From NCBI GenBank assembly GCA_945862545.1, contig CAMAYS010000026.1, positions 1 through 20,584 of the forward strand: DNA of 20,584 nt, given 5' to 3'. Under the pieces are notes generated by a model, which worked only from the letters and a program-made list of their open reading frames with translations, was not told the DNA's origin and ran no database searches. A program made the position numbers and the translations under genes. The DNA is from Casp-actino8 sp945862545 (GTDB taxonomy: Bacteria; Actinomycetota; Acidimicrobiia; Acidimicrobiales; Ilumatobacteraceae). Shown one piece after another: positions 6,077 through 14,712 of the stretch. The stretch's first letter is position 1. Every line of letters starts with the position of its first letter.

Positions 6077-7074
6077 TTGTTGACATCAATGCCGCCCGTG
6101 CTGCCGCTGAGCTGAGTATTGCGAATGCCTCAACCATTGATGAGTTGCGCCAACTCGATACTGAACTTTTGGGCAAAAAGGGTCCGCTCGCTCTGCTGAA
6201 GAATGGCCTCGGCAAATTGGCCACAGTGGATGAGAAAAAAGCCGCCGGGCAAGCCCTCAACGAAGCGATGTCTGCTGTTGAATTCACACTTGCGCAACGG
6301 CGGGCGTTACTCGGTCGTGCTGAGCGAAATGTGCAGTTATCTTCTGAGGCTCTTGATCTCACGGAGCATTTTGCTGCTCCTGGTCGGGGTAAATCTCATA
6401 TCGTCACTCAGGCGTGGCAGAGACTGGAAGATGTTTTTGTTGGTCTTGGATTCCAAGTTGCCGAAGGACCTGAGGTGGAAACCGATTGGTACAACTTTGA
6501 GGCCTTAAACATGCCGCCCTCGCATCCGGCGCGCAGTATGCACGACACTTTCTACGTTGATCACGGTCAGCCTGGGAGTACGGTCCTTCGTACGCACACC
6601 TCGCCAGTACAAATTCGCGTGATGCAAAATGTGGCACCCCCGATCTACATGATTATGCCTGGTCGTGTGTTTCGTAATGAAACAACTGATGCCACACATC
6701 TCGCAGTCTTTCATCAGATCGAAGGCCTCGTGATTGACCGTGGCATCACCCTGGCTGATTTGGCGGGAACGATTGAAGCCTTTACTCAGGCTTTCTTCGG
6801 AGCCGGATTCACGAGTCGTCTGCGCCCAAGTTATTTCCCGTTCACTGAGCCCTCTGCCGAGTTTGATATCCGCACGCCAAAGGGTGATTGGCTTGAACTC
6901 GGAGGTTGCGGCATGGTGCACCCCAATGTTTTGCGCGCTGGCGGACTTGACCCCGAGGAATGGAGCGGCTTCGCATTCGGCTTCGGCATTGATCGCATGG
7001 CTAAGGAACGACATGGTGTGGGCGATGTCCGAGAGATGTATACCAATGACATTCGATTCATTGAGCAGTTCTGA
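6073..7074 (+). CDS. pheS: Phenylalanine-tRNA ligase alpha subunit
   Basis: Catalytic subunit of the (alpha-beta)2 phenylalanyl-tRNA synthetase, 333 aa. Residues 1-90 form the N-terminal coiled-coil domain. The class II core has SMHDTFYVD, HTSPVQIRVM (175-184), motif 2 with FRNETTDATH and FHQIEGLVID (200-222), the Phe-pocket region FTEPSAEFDI, ELGGCGMVHPNVL, and motif 3 AFGFGIDRMAKERHGVGDVR (301-320). The length is close to the family norm. The ATG overlaps the upstream methyltransferase stop (ATGA), and pheT follows after 9 nt, so the subunits are co-expressed. Confidence 0.97.
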   Translation: MIVDINAARAAAELSIANASTIDELRQLDTELLGKKGPLALLKNGLGKLATVDEKKAAGQALNEAMSAVEFTLAQRRALLGRAERNVQLSSEALDLTEHFAAPGRGKSHIVTQAWQRLEDVFVGLGFQVAEGPEVETDWYNFEALNMPPSHPARSMHDTFYVDHGQPGSTVLRTHTSPVQIRVMQNVAPPIYMIMPGRVFRNETTDATHLAVFHQIEGLVIDRGITLADLAGTIEAFTQAFFGAGFTSRLRPSYFPFTEPSAEFDIRTPKGDWLELGGCGMVHPNVLRAGGLDPEEWSGFAFGFGIDRMAKERHGVGDVREMYTNDIRFIEQF

Positions 7075-7083
7075 GAGATAGCG

Positions 7084-9426
7084 ATGAAGATTGTCCACTC
7101 TTGGTTGCGTGATCTAGCGGCTCTTCCCGATGACACTGAAGCGATTTCATTTGCCTTATCAGATATCGGTCTTGCTGTTGAAGGTGTTGAAAAAGTTGGC
7201 GCAACTGTGGCGGGTGTGATCACCGCGCGGGTCATTAAAACGGAACGTCATCCCGATGCCGCCAAAGTACATCGCGTCTTTCTTGATAATGGTGATGGCA
7301 CCGAACACCACGTGTGGTGTGGGGCCTTTAACATGCAAGCCGGCGACATCATCCCGTGGGCAACGCCCGGTACGACGATGCCCGACGGCCGCTTGATCGA
7401 AACCAAACCCATAGTTGGTATCCCGAGCGAAGGTATGTGTTGCTCGGCTCGCGAACTTGGTCTCGGCGATGATCACGAGGGTATTTTGATCATGGATCCA
7501 GCCACACCGCTTGGCATTCCCTACGGTCAAGCACTTGGTCTTGCCGAAGAGATTGTGTACGACATTGATGTGTTGCGCAATCGTCCCGATGCGTATGGGC
7601 ATATTGGCGTGGCTCGTGACTTGGCTGCTCGGTTCAAGGTGCCGTTTAATCAATCTGTTCCGACGTTGGACGTCACTGGAGATAGTCGGAGTGCACCAGT
7701 AGAAATCGTCGCTGGTGATCGTTGTGCGCGATTCACGACGATCATTATCAGTGGCATTCGCATCACGCAATCGCCTGACTGGATGGTCAGTCGCCTGGCA
7801 GCGGCGGGCATGCGCTCAATCAATAACGTGGTTGACGTCTCGAACTACGTCATGCTCGAAACCAATCAGCCAAATCATGCCTACGATTTCGAAACACTCG
7901 GTGGTGGAGGATTCAAGATTCGTTTAGCCGCCGAGGGTGAAAAAATCACCACGCTTGACGGTGTTGAGCGATCTTTGACAGCTGATGATCTGTTGATTTG
8001 TGATGCGACCAATCGACCTATCGGTATCGCTGGAATTATGGGCGGTCAAAACACAGAGATCAGCCCACAGACAACGGTCGTGGCCTTGGAAACAGCATGG
8101 TTTGAACCCATCGCGGTGATGCAGTCCGTGGCTCGCATGAATTTGCGTAGTGAAGCCTCGGCCCGCAACGAGCGCGGCATGGATCCCTTTGGTATTGACA
8201 CCTCAATTGCGCGCTTTGTTGAACTTCTCCGTGCGACCTGTCCAGACCTCGTGGTTCATCAAGGCATGGTGGACGAACGCAGTGAATCAATTCCGCCGAC
8301 CAAAGTCATTGCAGTTCGTCCTCCACGAGTGAGTGCGTTGCTCGGGTCAACTTTTACCGCAGAGCAGATTCGTGCTCTCATTGAGCCCATCGGTTTTTCG
8401 TGTGAAACCTCTAAAGATTCTCTGACCGTCACGGTTCCATCCTGGCGACCCGATTGCACCCTTGAAATTGACATCGTTGAAGAAGTGGCACGCCATTTTG
8501 GTTACGACAATCTTGGTAAGACTGTTCCGAAGTCAACCCAACCAGGTGGATTGAGCGTGATTCAGCATCGCCGCCGCCGACTTCATGAGATTCTTCTCGG
8601 CCTTGGTTTCAATGAAGCGATGCCACATCCATTTTTGACTGACGGCGATCTATCCAACGCAGGCTTACCTGATGTGGCAGTTCGCTTGGTAAATCCGCTC
8701 GTCGTTGGTGATGATGTGCTGCGCACTTCCTTGCGACCTGGTTTGCTGAAAGCTATTGCTTTCAACGAATCTCATCGACGTACCGGAGTGAGTTTCTACG
8801 AGATCGGACATGTCTATCCGACGAGTTCGGATATTTTGCCTGATGAGTCCGAAGCACTCGGTGTCGTCATCGCTGGATCTGATGCGCCGCGGGCAGTCGC
8901 AGTGTGGCGCGAATTAGCAACGGCTATGGGTTGGGGAGCGCGCTTGGATCAGTCGCTTGTGCCGTCAGGTTTGCATCCGACACGATCAGCAACTTTGTCT
9001 GCTGGAAAAGATGTCGTCGGTGCAGTTGGCGAAATTCATCCTGATGTGTTGGACGCCTACAACATCACCCAACGGGTCGCCGTCCTTGAATTGAATCTTT
9101 CGCGCCTCTTGGCGATTGAACCCAAGGTCGCCCAATGGAAACCCACGAGTCGCTACCCATCTAGCGATATTGACTTGGCTTTCACCGTGCCAACATCGGT
9201 AACTGCGGAAAAAATTGAGAAGGCTCTGCGTCAAACGGCCGGTGCACTCTTGGTTGATCTGACATTGTTTGATGTCTATCGCGGTAAAGATGCAAGCGAT
9301 TCTCGGAGTCTTGCTTTCCGTTTGCGCTTACAGGCTCATGATCGAACGTTGACTGATGCTGATGTGGCTGCCGTGCGCGAGAAGTGCATCGCTGGTGCTA
9401 CAAAACTTGGCGCCCAACTCCGCTAA
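7084..9426 (+). CDS. pheT: Phenylalanine-tRNA ligase beta subunit
   Basis: 780-aa beta subunit, needed for tRNA-Phe binding and editing of Tyr-tRNA(Phe). In order: N-terminal MKIVHSWLRDL; tRNA-binding OB domain around 40-150 (VITARVIKTERHPDAAKVHR, VWCGAFNM, GIPSEGMCCSARELGLGDD); editing B3/B4 domain around 210-370 (RSINNVVDVSNYVMLETNQP, IGIAGIMGG, RNERGMDPF); B5 domain around 405-475 (IVEEVARHFGYDN); catalytic-like core (NPLVVGDDVLRTSLRPGLLK); and a C-terminal ferredoxin-like anticodon-binding domain (WKPTSRYPSSDIDLAFTVPT, LTDADVAAVREK). The length is normal. It is the last gene of the infC-to-pheT run and ends 20 bp before a convergent gene; no clear hairpin terminator is visible between them. 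Confidence 0.97.
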   Translation: MKIVHSWLRDLAALPDDTEAISFALSDIGLAVEGVEKVGATVAGVITARVIKTERHPDAAKVHRVFLDNGDGTEHHVWCGAFNMQAGDIIPWATPGTTMPDGRLIETKPIVGIPSEGMCCSARELGLGDDHEGILIMDPATPLGIPYGQALGLAEEIVYDIDVLRNRPDAYGHIGVARDLAARFKVPFNQSVPTLDVTGDSRSAPVEIVAGDRCARFTTIIISGIRITQSPDWMVSRLAAAGMRSINNVVDVSNYVMLETNQPNHAYDFETLGGGGFKIRLAAEGEKITTLDGVERSLTADDLLICDATNRPIGIAGIMGGQNTEISPQTTVVALETAWFEPIAVMQSVARMNLRSEASARNERGMDPFGIDTSIARFVELLRATCPDLVVHQGMVDERSESIPPTKVIAVRPPRVSALLGSTFTAEQIRALIEPIGFSCETSKDSLTVTVPSWRPDCTLEIDIVEEVARHFGYDNLGKTVPKSTQPGGLSVIQHRRRRLHEILLGLGFNEAMPHPFLTDGDLSNAGLPDVAVRLVNPLVVGDDVLRTSLRPGLLKAIAFNESHRRTGVSFYEIGHVYPTSSDILPDESEALGVVIAGSDAPRAVAVWRELATAMGWGARLDQSLVPSGLHPTRSATLSAGKDVVGAVGEIHPDVLDAYNITQRVAVLELNLSRLLAIEPKVAQWKPTSRYPSSDIDLAFTVPTSVTAEKIEKALRQTAGALLVDLTLFDVYRGKDASDSRSLAFRLRLQAHDRTLTDADVAAVREKCIAGATKLGAQLR

Positions 9427-9446
9427 CCCACCACCAGTTCCACCAA

Positions 9447-10019
9447 TTAGTTGAGTGTGGGGTCGCTTGGGCAGTCAGCCAACCAACTGGCTTCACCTTT
9501 TTGTCGACGCAAAACTGTTTCCCATAAATCCTCGGGAGTCTGCGTGAATACATCACTCACGAGAGCATTCAGCACCAACCACGCGCCACCTTCAAGTTCG
9601 GCATCAAGTTGTTGGGGTCCCCATCCGGCGTAACCGTGAAAGATACGGAGCAAACTTGGACGAGGGTCTAATAGAGCGGGATCGCAGTCAAGGTCAATCG
9701 GGGCCACGCAATCCACAGACACGAAAGTTTGGCCGTCAGGAGTTTTCCCAGGAATCATCCCGAGGGCGATCAGGGCATGGGTTTCGACTGGTCCGCCGCT
9801 AAAAAGTACTTGGGGTGGGGTCAAGAGATCCACCCACGAGTCAAGTTCGATCCTGAGCTCATTGCTGGAACGGTTCAGCATCAGACCCAATGCGCCGCCT
9901 TCGTTATGTTCCAACATGAACAGCACACTGCGGTCGAAGTTGGGGTCAGTCAGGGGCGGGGCCGCAACTAAAAGTCGGCCCTTCGTCGATGGTAGGGAAA
10001 ATCCGCGAGAACGGGCCAT
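9447..10019 (-). CDS. YqgE/AlgH family protein
   Basis: A 190-aa cytoplasmic protein of the YqgE/AlgH (DUF179) family. Conserved blocks are GRLLVAAPPLTDPNFDRSV (14-32), GALGLMLNR (42-50), VLFSGGPV (71-78) and FHGYAGWGPQQLDAELEGGA (127-146). The molecular function is unknown; AlgH has been linked to transcriptional control of alginate in Pseudomonas. There is no signal peptide or membrane segment. The gene is convergent with pheT (20-bp gap) and divergent from argC (95-bp gap containing the argC operator). Many actinobacteria have argC directly after pheT, so this gene sits between two usual neighbours. A GGGGAG run abuts the chosen ATG, too close for a normal ribosome binding site, so the exact start is uncertain. 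Confidence 0.9.
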   Translation of the reverse strand: MARSRGFSLPSTKGRLLVAAPPLTDPNFDRSVLFMLEHNEGGALGLMLNRSSNELRIELDSWVDLLTPPQVLFSGGPVETHALIALGMIPGKTPDGQTFVSVDCVAPIDLDCDPALLDPRPSLLRIFHGYAGWGPQQLDAELEGGAWLVLNALVSDVFTQTPEDLWETVLRRQKGEASWLADCPSDPTLN

Positions 10020-10076
10020 CTCCCCATGTTCTCACGCCTGTTGTCCAAGCGCAGTTACGAGCGCATTAGTAAGGTC

Positions 10077-10114
10077 GTTGTATTCCTATACATGACACTG
10101 TATGATTATTCCCC
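10077..10114 (+). promoter_or_regulatory. Tandem ARG-box-like operator (predicted ArgR binding sites) at argC
   Basis: Two 18-bp sites with the ARG-box layout (5-bp half-sites, 4-bp spacer) lie side by side with a 2-bp gap. Box 1 (10077-10094) has core TGTAT-TCCT-ATACA, a perfect inverted repeat. Box 2 (10097-10114) has core TGTAT-GATT-ATTCC. Each matches 8 of 10 half-site positions of the E. coli consensus TGAAT-N4-ATTCA. Box 2 covers the -10 box and ends next to the argC start codon, so binding should block transcription. argR itself is the fifth gene of the operon. The architecture is seen in the sequence; ArgR binding is inferred. Confidence 0.65.
10101..10106 (+). promoter_or_regulatory. 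-10 box of the argC operon promoter (leaderless)
   Basis: TATGAT is one base from the TATAAT consensus and ends 8 nt before the argC GTG, so transcription should begin at or within 1-2 nt of the start codon. No ribosome binding site is present, in agreement with a leaderless mRNA. With a 17-nt spacer the -35 would be TTGTAT (10078-10083), sharing only TTG with the consensus and overlapping ARG box 1. Confidence 0.6.
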
Positions 10115-11173
10115 GTGAACACAGCAGTCAAAAAAGTCGCCATTATCGGGGCCTCGGGATATACCGGGGTTGAACTGATGCGCCTGATCGCGGGTCACCC
10201 GAACCTCGAGTTGGTTCTTGCCACCGGCGATAGCCAGGCTGGGTCGCTGATCTCCTCGTTGTATCCCAGTTTGGCGGCGTCCTACCCCGAGATGGTCTTC
10301 GCCGACTCGGACCCGACCACTTTGACCCAACAAATCGCTCAACAAGTCGACGGCGTGGATGTGGCCTTTCTTGGAATCCCACATGAGGCGAGTCTTGCCC
10401 TAGCACCAGTTCTCGTTGGCAAAGTCGGATGCGTGGTCGATCTTTCGGCTGCCTATCGGCTGCAAGACGCTTCGGCGTATCCCAAGTGGTACGGATTCAC
10501 TCATGACCAACCTGAACTTCTCGCGCAAGCTGTCTACGGACTTCCCGAACTTCATAGGAAGCAACTTGTTGGCGCACAGTTGGTTGCAACTCCTGGTTGT
10601 TATGTCACGGCTGCGACTTTGGCTCTTGCTCCATTGGTGCGATTAGGCCTCATCATCAATTCGGGAATCATCGTCGATGCGGCCAGTGGTGTATCTGGTG
10701 CCGGTCGCCAAGCCAAGCAGTCCAACAGTTTCACCACGGTGAACGAGGACATGAATGCTTACGGATTACTTGATCACCGTCATACACCTGAGATGCAAGA
10801 ACAGATAGGCGCACAAGTTCTGTTCACGCCGCATCTGGCGCCGATGAATCGGGGGATCCTGGCAACGTGCTACGCCCGACCCACTGACCCCAGCCACACA
10901 TCAACGGAGTCCTTGCTCACAGCCTTAAAAGAGTTTTATGCTGACGAACCATTTGTCGTGGTACGTGAGCAATCTCCATCAACCAAAGCCACGCTCGGCT
11001 CGAATGCGGTACATATCACTGCGCGTTTCGACGAGAGAACCGGATACGTCATTGTCGTTAGTGCCTTAGACAACTTGTGTAAAGGCGCATCGGGTGGTGC
11101 AGTGCAAGCAGCCAATGTGGCCCTTGGGCTTCCAGAGACCGCTGGTCTGACTTCGATAGGGGTATATCCATGA
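10115..11173 (+). CDS. argC: N-acetyl-gamma-glutamyl-phosphate reductase
   Basis: Third step of ornithine synthesis: NADPH-dependent reduction of N-acetylglutamyl phosphate to the semialdehyde. 352 aa, normal length. NADP-binding GASGYTG is at 12-18, close to the N-terminus, supporting the GTG start. FLGIPHEASLALAPVL and VVDLSAAYRL follow. The catalytic cysteine is C162 in VATPGCYVTAATLAL, then SGVSGAGRQAK, FTPHLAPMNRGILATCYA and the C-terminal DNLCKGASGGAVQAAN. It heads the arg cluster, and the stop overlaps the argB start by 4 bp (ATGA). Expression is probably leaderless and ArgR-controlled. Confidence 0.96.
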   Translation: MNTAVKKVAIIGASGYTGVELMRLIAGHPNLELVLATGDSQAGSLISSLYPSLAASYPEMVFADSDPTTLTQQIAQQVDGVDVAFLGIPHEASLALAPVLVGKVGCVVDLSAAYRLQDASAYPKWYGFTHDQPELLAQAVYGLPELHRKQLVGAQLVATPGCYVTAATLALAPLVRLGLIINSGIIVDAASGVSGAGRQAKQSNSFTTVNEDMNAYGLLDHRHTPEMQEQIGAQVLFTPHLAPMNRGILATCYARPTDPSHTSTESLLTALKEFYADEPFVVVREQSPSTKATLGSNAVHITARFDERTGYVIVVSALDNLCKGASGGAVQAANVALGLPETAGLTSIGVYP

Positions 11174-12093
11174 GTGCGCAAAGTAATGTGTCATTGACGA
11201 CGGTGCTGAGTCCGGAGTCGCGGGCTGCGGTGCTGATTGAAGCATTGCCGTACATTCGTCGCTTCGCCGACAAAGTCGTTGTGGTGAAATACGGTGGCAA
11301 CGCCTTAGCCGGAGCGTCCGAAGCCGATGCGTTGGCGCTTTTTGCTGAAGATATTGTTCTGATGCGACTTGTTGGTCTCAAGCCAGTTGTTGTCCACGGT
11401 GGTGGACCGCAAATCAGTGCCCTGATGACGCGCTTAGGTAAAACAACGGAGTTCCGTGACGGTCTGCGGGTGACCGATGCCGAGACCGTTGATATTGCGC
11501 GAATGGTTTTGAGCGGACAAGTCAATCCACAAATCGTGGCAGCAATAAATGTTCATGGGCGATTCGCTGTCGGCGTCAGTGGTGAGGATGCCACCTTGAT
11601 CACTGCGAGTGCCAAAGATCCAGAACTTGGTTTCGTTGGTGACGTAGAAAAAATCAACCCTGGAATCTTGCAACGCCTACTTGATGACGAATTCGTTCCC
11701 GTTGTCGCCACGATCGGCGTTGACGCAAGCGGTCAGGCCTACAACATCAATGCTGACACCGTTGCTGGTGCTATTGCCGAGGCATTAGGTGCCGAAAAGT
11801 TGGTGTATCTCACCGACATTGAAGGACTGCGACGCATAGTCACTGACGCTGAGAGTTTGATCCGTCAAACAACGCCAGACGAACTCGATGAACTGATGAA
11901 CGATGGAACGATCGCCGGGGGAATGATTCCCAAGGTCGAGAGTTGTGTTCATGCTGTGCGCAACGGAGTCAAACGCGCCCACATTTTAGATGGTCGGATC
12001 CCTCACGTTTTATTGCTCGAACTGTTTACTGATTCGGGTATCGGAACGATGGTCGAATCCAAGAAATTCGCAACCCCAGGAGTCGTCTCATGA
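11170..12093 (+). CDS. argB: Acetylglutamate kinase
   Basis: Second step of the pathway: phosphorylates N-acetylglutamate. 307 aa. Amino-acid-kinase motifs: VVVKYGGNAL, VVVHGGGPQISALM, GLRVTDAETVDIARMVLSGQ, then NINADTVAGAIAEALGAEKL and the C-terminal GGMIPKVESCVHAV. The N-terminal helix before the kinase core (SRAAVLIEALPYIRRF) and the end LDGRIPHVLLLELFTDSGIG resemble arginine-inhibited hexameric forms, so feedback inhibition by arginine is likely (inference). Directly fused by overlap to argC upstream and argD downstream; argJ, often between argC and argB, is absent. Confidence 0.97.
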   Translation: MSAQSNVSLTTVLSPESRAAVLIEALPYIRRFADKVVVVKYGGNALAGASEADALALFAEDIVLMRLVGLKPVVVHGGGPQISALMTRLGKTTEFRDGLRVTDAETVDIARMVLSGQVNPQIVAAINVHGRFAVGVSGEDATLITASAKDPELGFVGDVEKINPGILQRLLDDEFVPVVATIGVDASGQAYNINADTVAGAIAEALGAEKLVYLTDIEGLRRIVTDAESLIRQTTPDELDELMNDGTIAGGMIPKVESCVHAVRNGVKRAHILDGRIPHVLLLELFTDSGIGTMVESKKFATPGVVS

Positions 12094-13307
12094 GTGCACA
12101 TATGTTTGCAACTGCTGGTCAGCCCCACTGTCCATTTATGCCAGTCTTTGGCGCTCCGGCAGTGATGTTTGAACGGGGTTTAGGGACCGAATTATGGGAC
12201 ACCGATGGCAAGCGTTACCTTGATTTCTTATCAGGTATCGCTGTTGTCTCGCTTGGACACAGCAATCCAGTCATTGCCTCAGCGGTGTCTGAACAATTAA
12301 ATACTCTGCTGCATGTGAGCAATTTTTTCGCTAATCCAATGGCCACTAAAGCCGCACTGGCGATCAACGAGTTGATGTTTGAAGCCTCGGGCGCACATGG
12401 TCAAGTGTTCTTGTGCAACAGCGGGGCAGAAGCCAACGAGGCTGCCCTCAAGTTGGCGCGAAAATTCGGTGGCCGTGGGCGCCATGTTGTGATCTCGGCA
12501 TTAGGTAGTTTCCACGGTCGCACCTTGGCTGCCTTGGCGGCAACTGGACAGCCCGCCAAACACGAGCCTTTCCAGCCAATGCCTGATGGTTTTCGCCACG
12601 TTCCATTCGGTGATCTTGCGGCACTCACAGCAGCCATTGATCCGAGCGTGGCAGCGATTCTCATTGAGACCGTGCAAGGCGAGGGCGGAGTCATCCCCGC
12701 ATCAAAGGAATATCTTCAAGGTATCAGGAGTCTGTGCGATGAGCGTGGTCTTTTGATGATGATTGACGAAGTTCAGACTGGCATGGCGCGAACGGGCGAG
12801 TGGTTTGGATTTCAACATGCGGGCGTGGTGCCTGATGTAGTGACGCTGGCAAAGGCGTTGGGCAATGGTTTCCCCGTTGGTGCCTGTTGGGCCAAGCAAG
12901 AATCAGCAGCGGTCTTTCAGCCTGGTGATCATGGCTCGACCTATAGCGGTACGGCAATAGCCGGAGCAGCGATTTGCGCAGTCATCAATCAGATGCGTGA
13001 CATCAATGCTCCAGTTTTGGCGCGTGATAAGGGTCTGTATCTCGCTGAAGAATTATCCAAGGTTGCGGGAGTTGTCGAAGTGCGCGGGCAAGGCCTTTTA
13101 CGGGCAGTTGAATTAGGACCGAACCGAGATGCGAAAGCGGTGTATCTGGAACTCTTGAATGAGGGTGTCGTCACCAACGCAGTGAATGCCACATCATTGC
13201 GACTTGCTCCACCGATCACTGTGTCGATTGCCGAAATGGATGAAGTAGTTGCCAAGATCGCCACTGTTCTAGCCAAAGGAGTGGGCCTCACTGCCACCCC
13301 AGCATGA
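12090..13307 (+). CDS. argD: Acetylornithine aminotransferase
   Basis: PLP-dependent class III aminotransferase converting N-acetylglutamate semialdehyde to N-acetylornithine. 405 aa. Key sites: YLDFLSGIAVVSLGHSNP (43-60), the PLP phosphate-binding loop CNSGAEANEAALKLAR (109-124), SFHGRTLAALAATGQ (140-154), VQGEGGVIPA, the PLP-ring aspartate in MIDEVQTGMARTGEWF (224-239), and the Schiff-base lysine K255 in TLAKALGNGFPVGA. It has 4-bp ATGA overlaps with argB and argF. Class III enzymes may also accept succinyl intermediates of lysine synthesis, but the context assigns it to arginine. Confidence 0.96.
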   Translation: MSAHMFATAGQPHCPFMPVFGAPAVMFERGLGTELWDTDGKRYLDFLSGIAVVSLGHSNPVIASAVSEQLNTLLHVSNFFANPMATKAALAINELMFEASGAHGQVFLCNSGAEANEAALKLARKFGGRGRHVVISALGSFHGRTLAALAATGQPAKHEPFQPMPDGFRHVPFGDLAALTAAIDPSVAAILIETVQGEGGVIPASKEYLQGIRSLCDERGLLMMIDEVQTGMARTGEWFGFQHAGVVPDVVTLAKALGNGFPVGACWAKQESAAVFQPGDHGSTYSGTAIAGAAICAVINQMRDINAPVLARDKGLYLAEELSKVAGVVEVRGQGLLRAVELGPNRDAKAVYLELLNEGVVTNAVNATSLRLAPPITVSIAEMDEVVAKIATVLAKGVGLTATPA

Positions 13308-14221
13308 AACACTTACTGAACATCACCGATCTGGACATTGACGAGATTCATCAGGTTCTTGAGTTGGCTCAACGTCAGCCCTCAAGTCTTGGTTATCCAC
13401 TGCGTTCAAGCGATGGTACGCCTATCGGCGCCGCGCTGATTTTTGAAAAGCCATCCAATCGAACGCGACACAGCATGGAGATCGCTGTCGTGCAACTCGG
13501 TGGACATCCGATTTATACCCGTGGCGAAGAAGTCGGTCTCGATACCCGCGAGCCAGTTGAAGATGTGGCGCGAATTATGTCTGGCTATCACGGCTTGATC
13601 GCTGCCAGAGTTTTCAAACATGGGATTGTCGAGCGCCTTGCAAGTGCTAGTTCGGTGCCGGTCATCAATATGTTGAGCGATTTTTCTCATCCTCTGCAGG
13701 GTCTCGCTGACGCTTTGACAATGGTGCAAGAGTTCGGAAGCCTGAGTGGAAAAACTGTGGCTTATGTTGGCGATTACAACAATGTGGCGCGTTCACTAGG
13801 AGAGATTTGCGTGATCCTTGGCGCTCATTATCGACTCGCTTGTCCAGAGGGATATGACGCTTCAAGCGATGAGTTGCAACGCATCTCCTCTTTGGGATCA
13901 GGATCCATTGAACAATCGTCTCGACCACAAGAAATTGTCGCTGGGGCGCATGCTCTGCACACAGATACGTGGGTGTCAATGGGTCAAGAGGCCGAGAAAG
14001 CGCAACGTCTGGAAATCTTCGGAGCTTTTTCTATCACTGCACAGATGATGGCATTGACTGCTTCAGACTCAATCTTCATGCATTGCCTTCCGGCCTATCG
14101 CGGCTATGAGGTGACGGCTGAAGTCATTGATGGCTCAGCCAGCAGAGTTATTCAGCAAGGTCACAATCGTCTCCATGCCTCACGGGGCGTGATTGCACAC
14201 ATGTTGGGAGTCAAACTATGA
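13304..14221 (+). CDS. argF: Ornithine carbamoyltransferase
   Basis: Forms citrulline from ornithine and carbamoyl phosphate. 305 aa. The carbamoyl-phosphate motif SxRTR is SNRTR at 51-55 (usually STRTR). HPxQ is HPLQ at 129-132 (usually HPCQ). VGDYNNVARSL is at 155-165, DTWVSMGQE at 221-229, and HCLPA with the catalytic cysteine at 260-264, followed by YRG rather than the usual HRG. Overall similarity to actinobacterial OTC is clear along the whole protein. The variants keep the catalytic groups, so activity on ornithine is expected, but acetylornithine use is not excluded given the missing argJ. 4-bp overlaps on both sides. Confidence 0.93.
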   Translation: MKHLLNITDLDIDEIHQVLELAQRQPSSLGYPLRSSDGTPIGAALIFEKPSNRTRHSMEIAVVQLGGHPIYTRGEEVGLDTREPVEDVARIMSGYHGLIAARVFKHGIVERLASASSVPVINMLSDFSHPLQGLADALTMVQEFGSLSGKTVAYVGDYNNVARSLGEICVILGAHYRLACPEGYDASSDELQRISSLGSGSIEQSSRPQEIVAGAHALHTDTWVSMGQEAEKAQRLEIFGAFSITAQMMALTASDSIFMHCLPAYRGYEVTAEVIDGSASRVIQQGHNRLHASRGVIAHMLGVKL

Positions 14222-14712
14222 GTACCAAGGCGCAACGTCAGCAACTGATTGTCACTTTGATCTCGCAGCAAGCTGTCACCAATCAACCTGCGTTGGTTGA
14301 ACTTTTGCTCAGTCACGGTATCAGCGCCACTCAAGCCACGGTCTCGCGCGACCTTGAGGACTTAGGGGCAGTCAAGGTCCGTGTTCCAGGTGGTGACACG
14401 GTGTACGCAATTCCCGAGTTCGCCCCCGCGCGACTGGCGCCGCAGGAACAGTTGCGCCGAGTGATGGGCGAGTGGGTGGCCGATGTTCAACACAGCGGTC
14501 CGATGGTTGTCGTGCGAACACCACCAGGGTGCGCGCATGTTGTCGCCTCGGCTCTGGATCGCAGTGGAATGTCGGGGCTGATCGGCACTGTTGCAGGCGA
14601 TGACACGATTTTTTGTATCGCTTCAGAAGAGGTGGGCGGTGCCGATATGGCGAACCGACTGCGCGATTTAGCGGGCATTACCATGGATACGAAAGCGAGA
14701 AAAGTTTCGTGA
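14218..14712 (+). CDS. argR: Arginine repressor
   Basis: A 164-aa ArgR/AhrC regulator. The N-terminal winged helix-turn-helix is at about 5-70, with recognition helix ATQATVSRDLEDLGAVKV (38-54). The C-terminal hexamerisation and arginine-binding domain is at about 90-160, with GTVAGDDTIFCIA at 123-135, including the aspartates that bind arginine in the family. It should bind the ARG-box-like pair before argC in the presence of arginine and thus repress its own operon. ATGA overlap with argF; the stop overlaps the GTG of argH. Confidence 0.96.
   Translation: MSTKAQRQQLIVTLISQQAVTNQPALVELLLSHGISATQATVSRDLEDLGAVKVRVPGGDTVYAIPEFAPARLAPQEQLRRVMGEWVADVQHSGPMVVVRTPPGCAHVVASALDRSGMSGLIGTVAGDDTIFCIASEEVGGADMANRLRDLAGITMDTKARKVS

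Noticed and set aside
6505..7098. Long minus-strand open frames inside pheS, pheT (7159-7770) and the rRNA methyltransferase (5341-6012)
   Set aside because: They lie fully opposite well-identified genes, show no recognisable family motif, and their composition looks like the antisense of coding sequence.
14613..14708. N-terminal extension of argH into argR
   Set aside because: The GTG at 14709 gives a clean 4-bp overlap and normal family length; the extension is just the other frame of argR.
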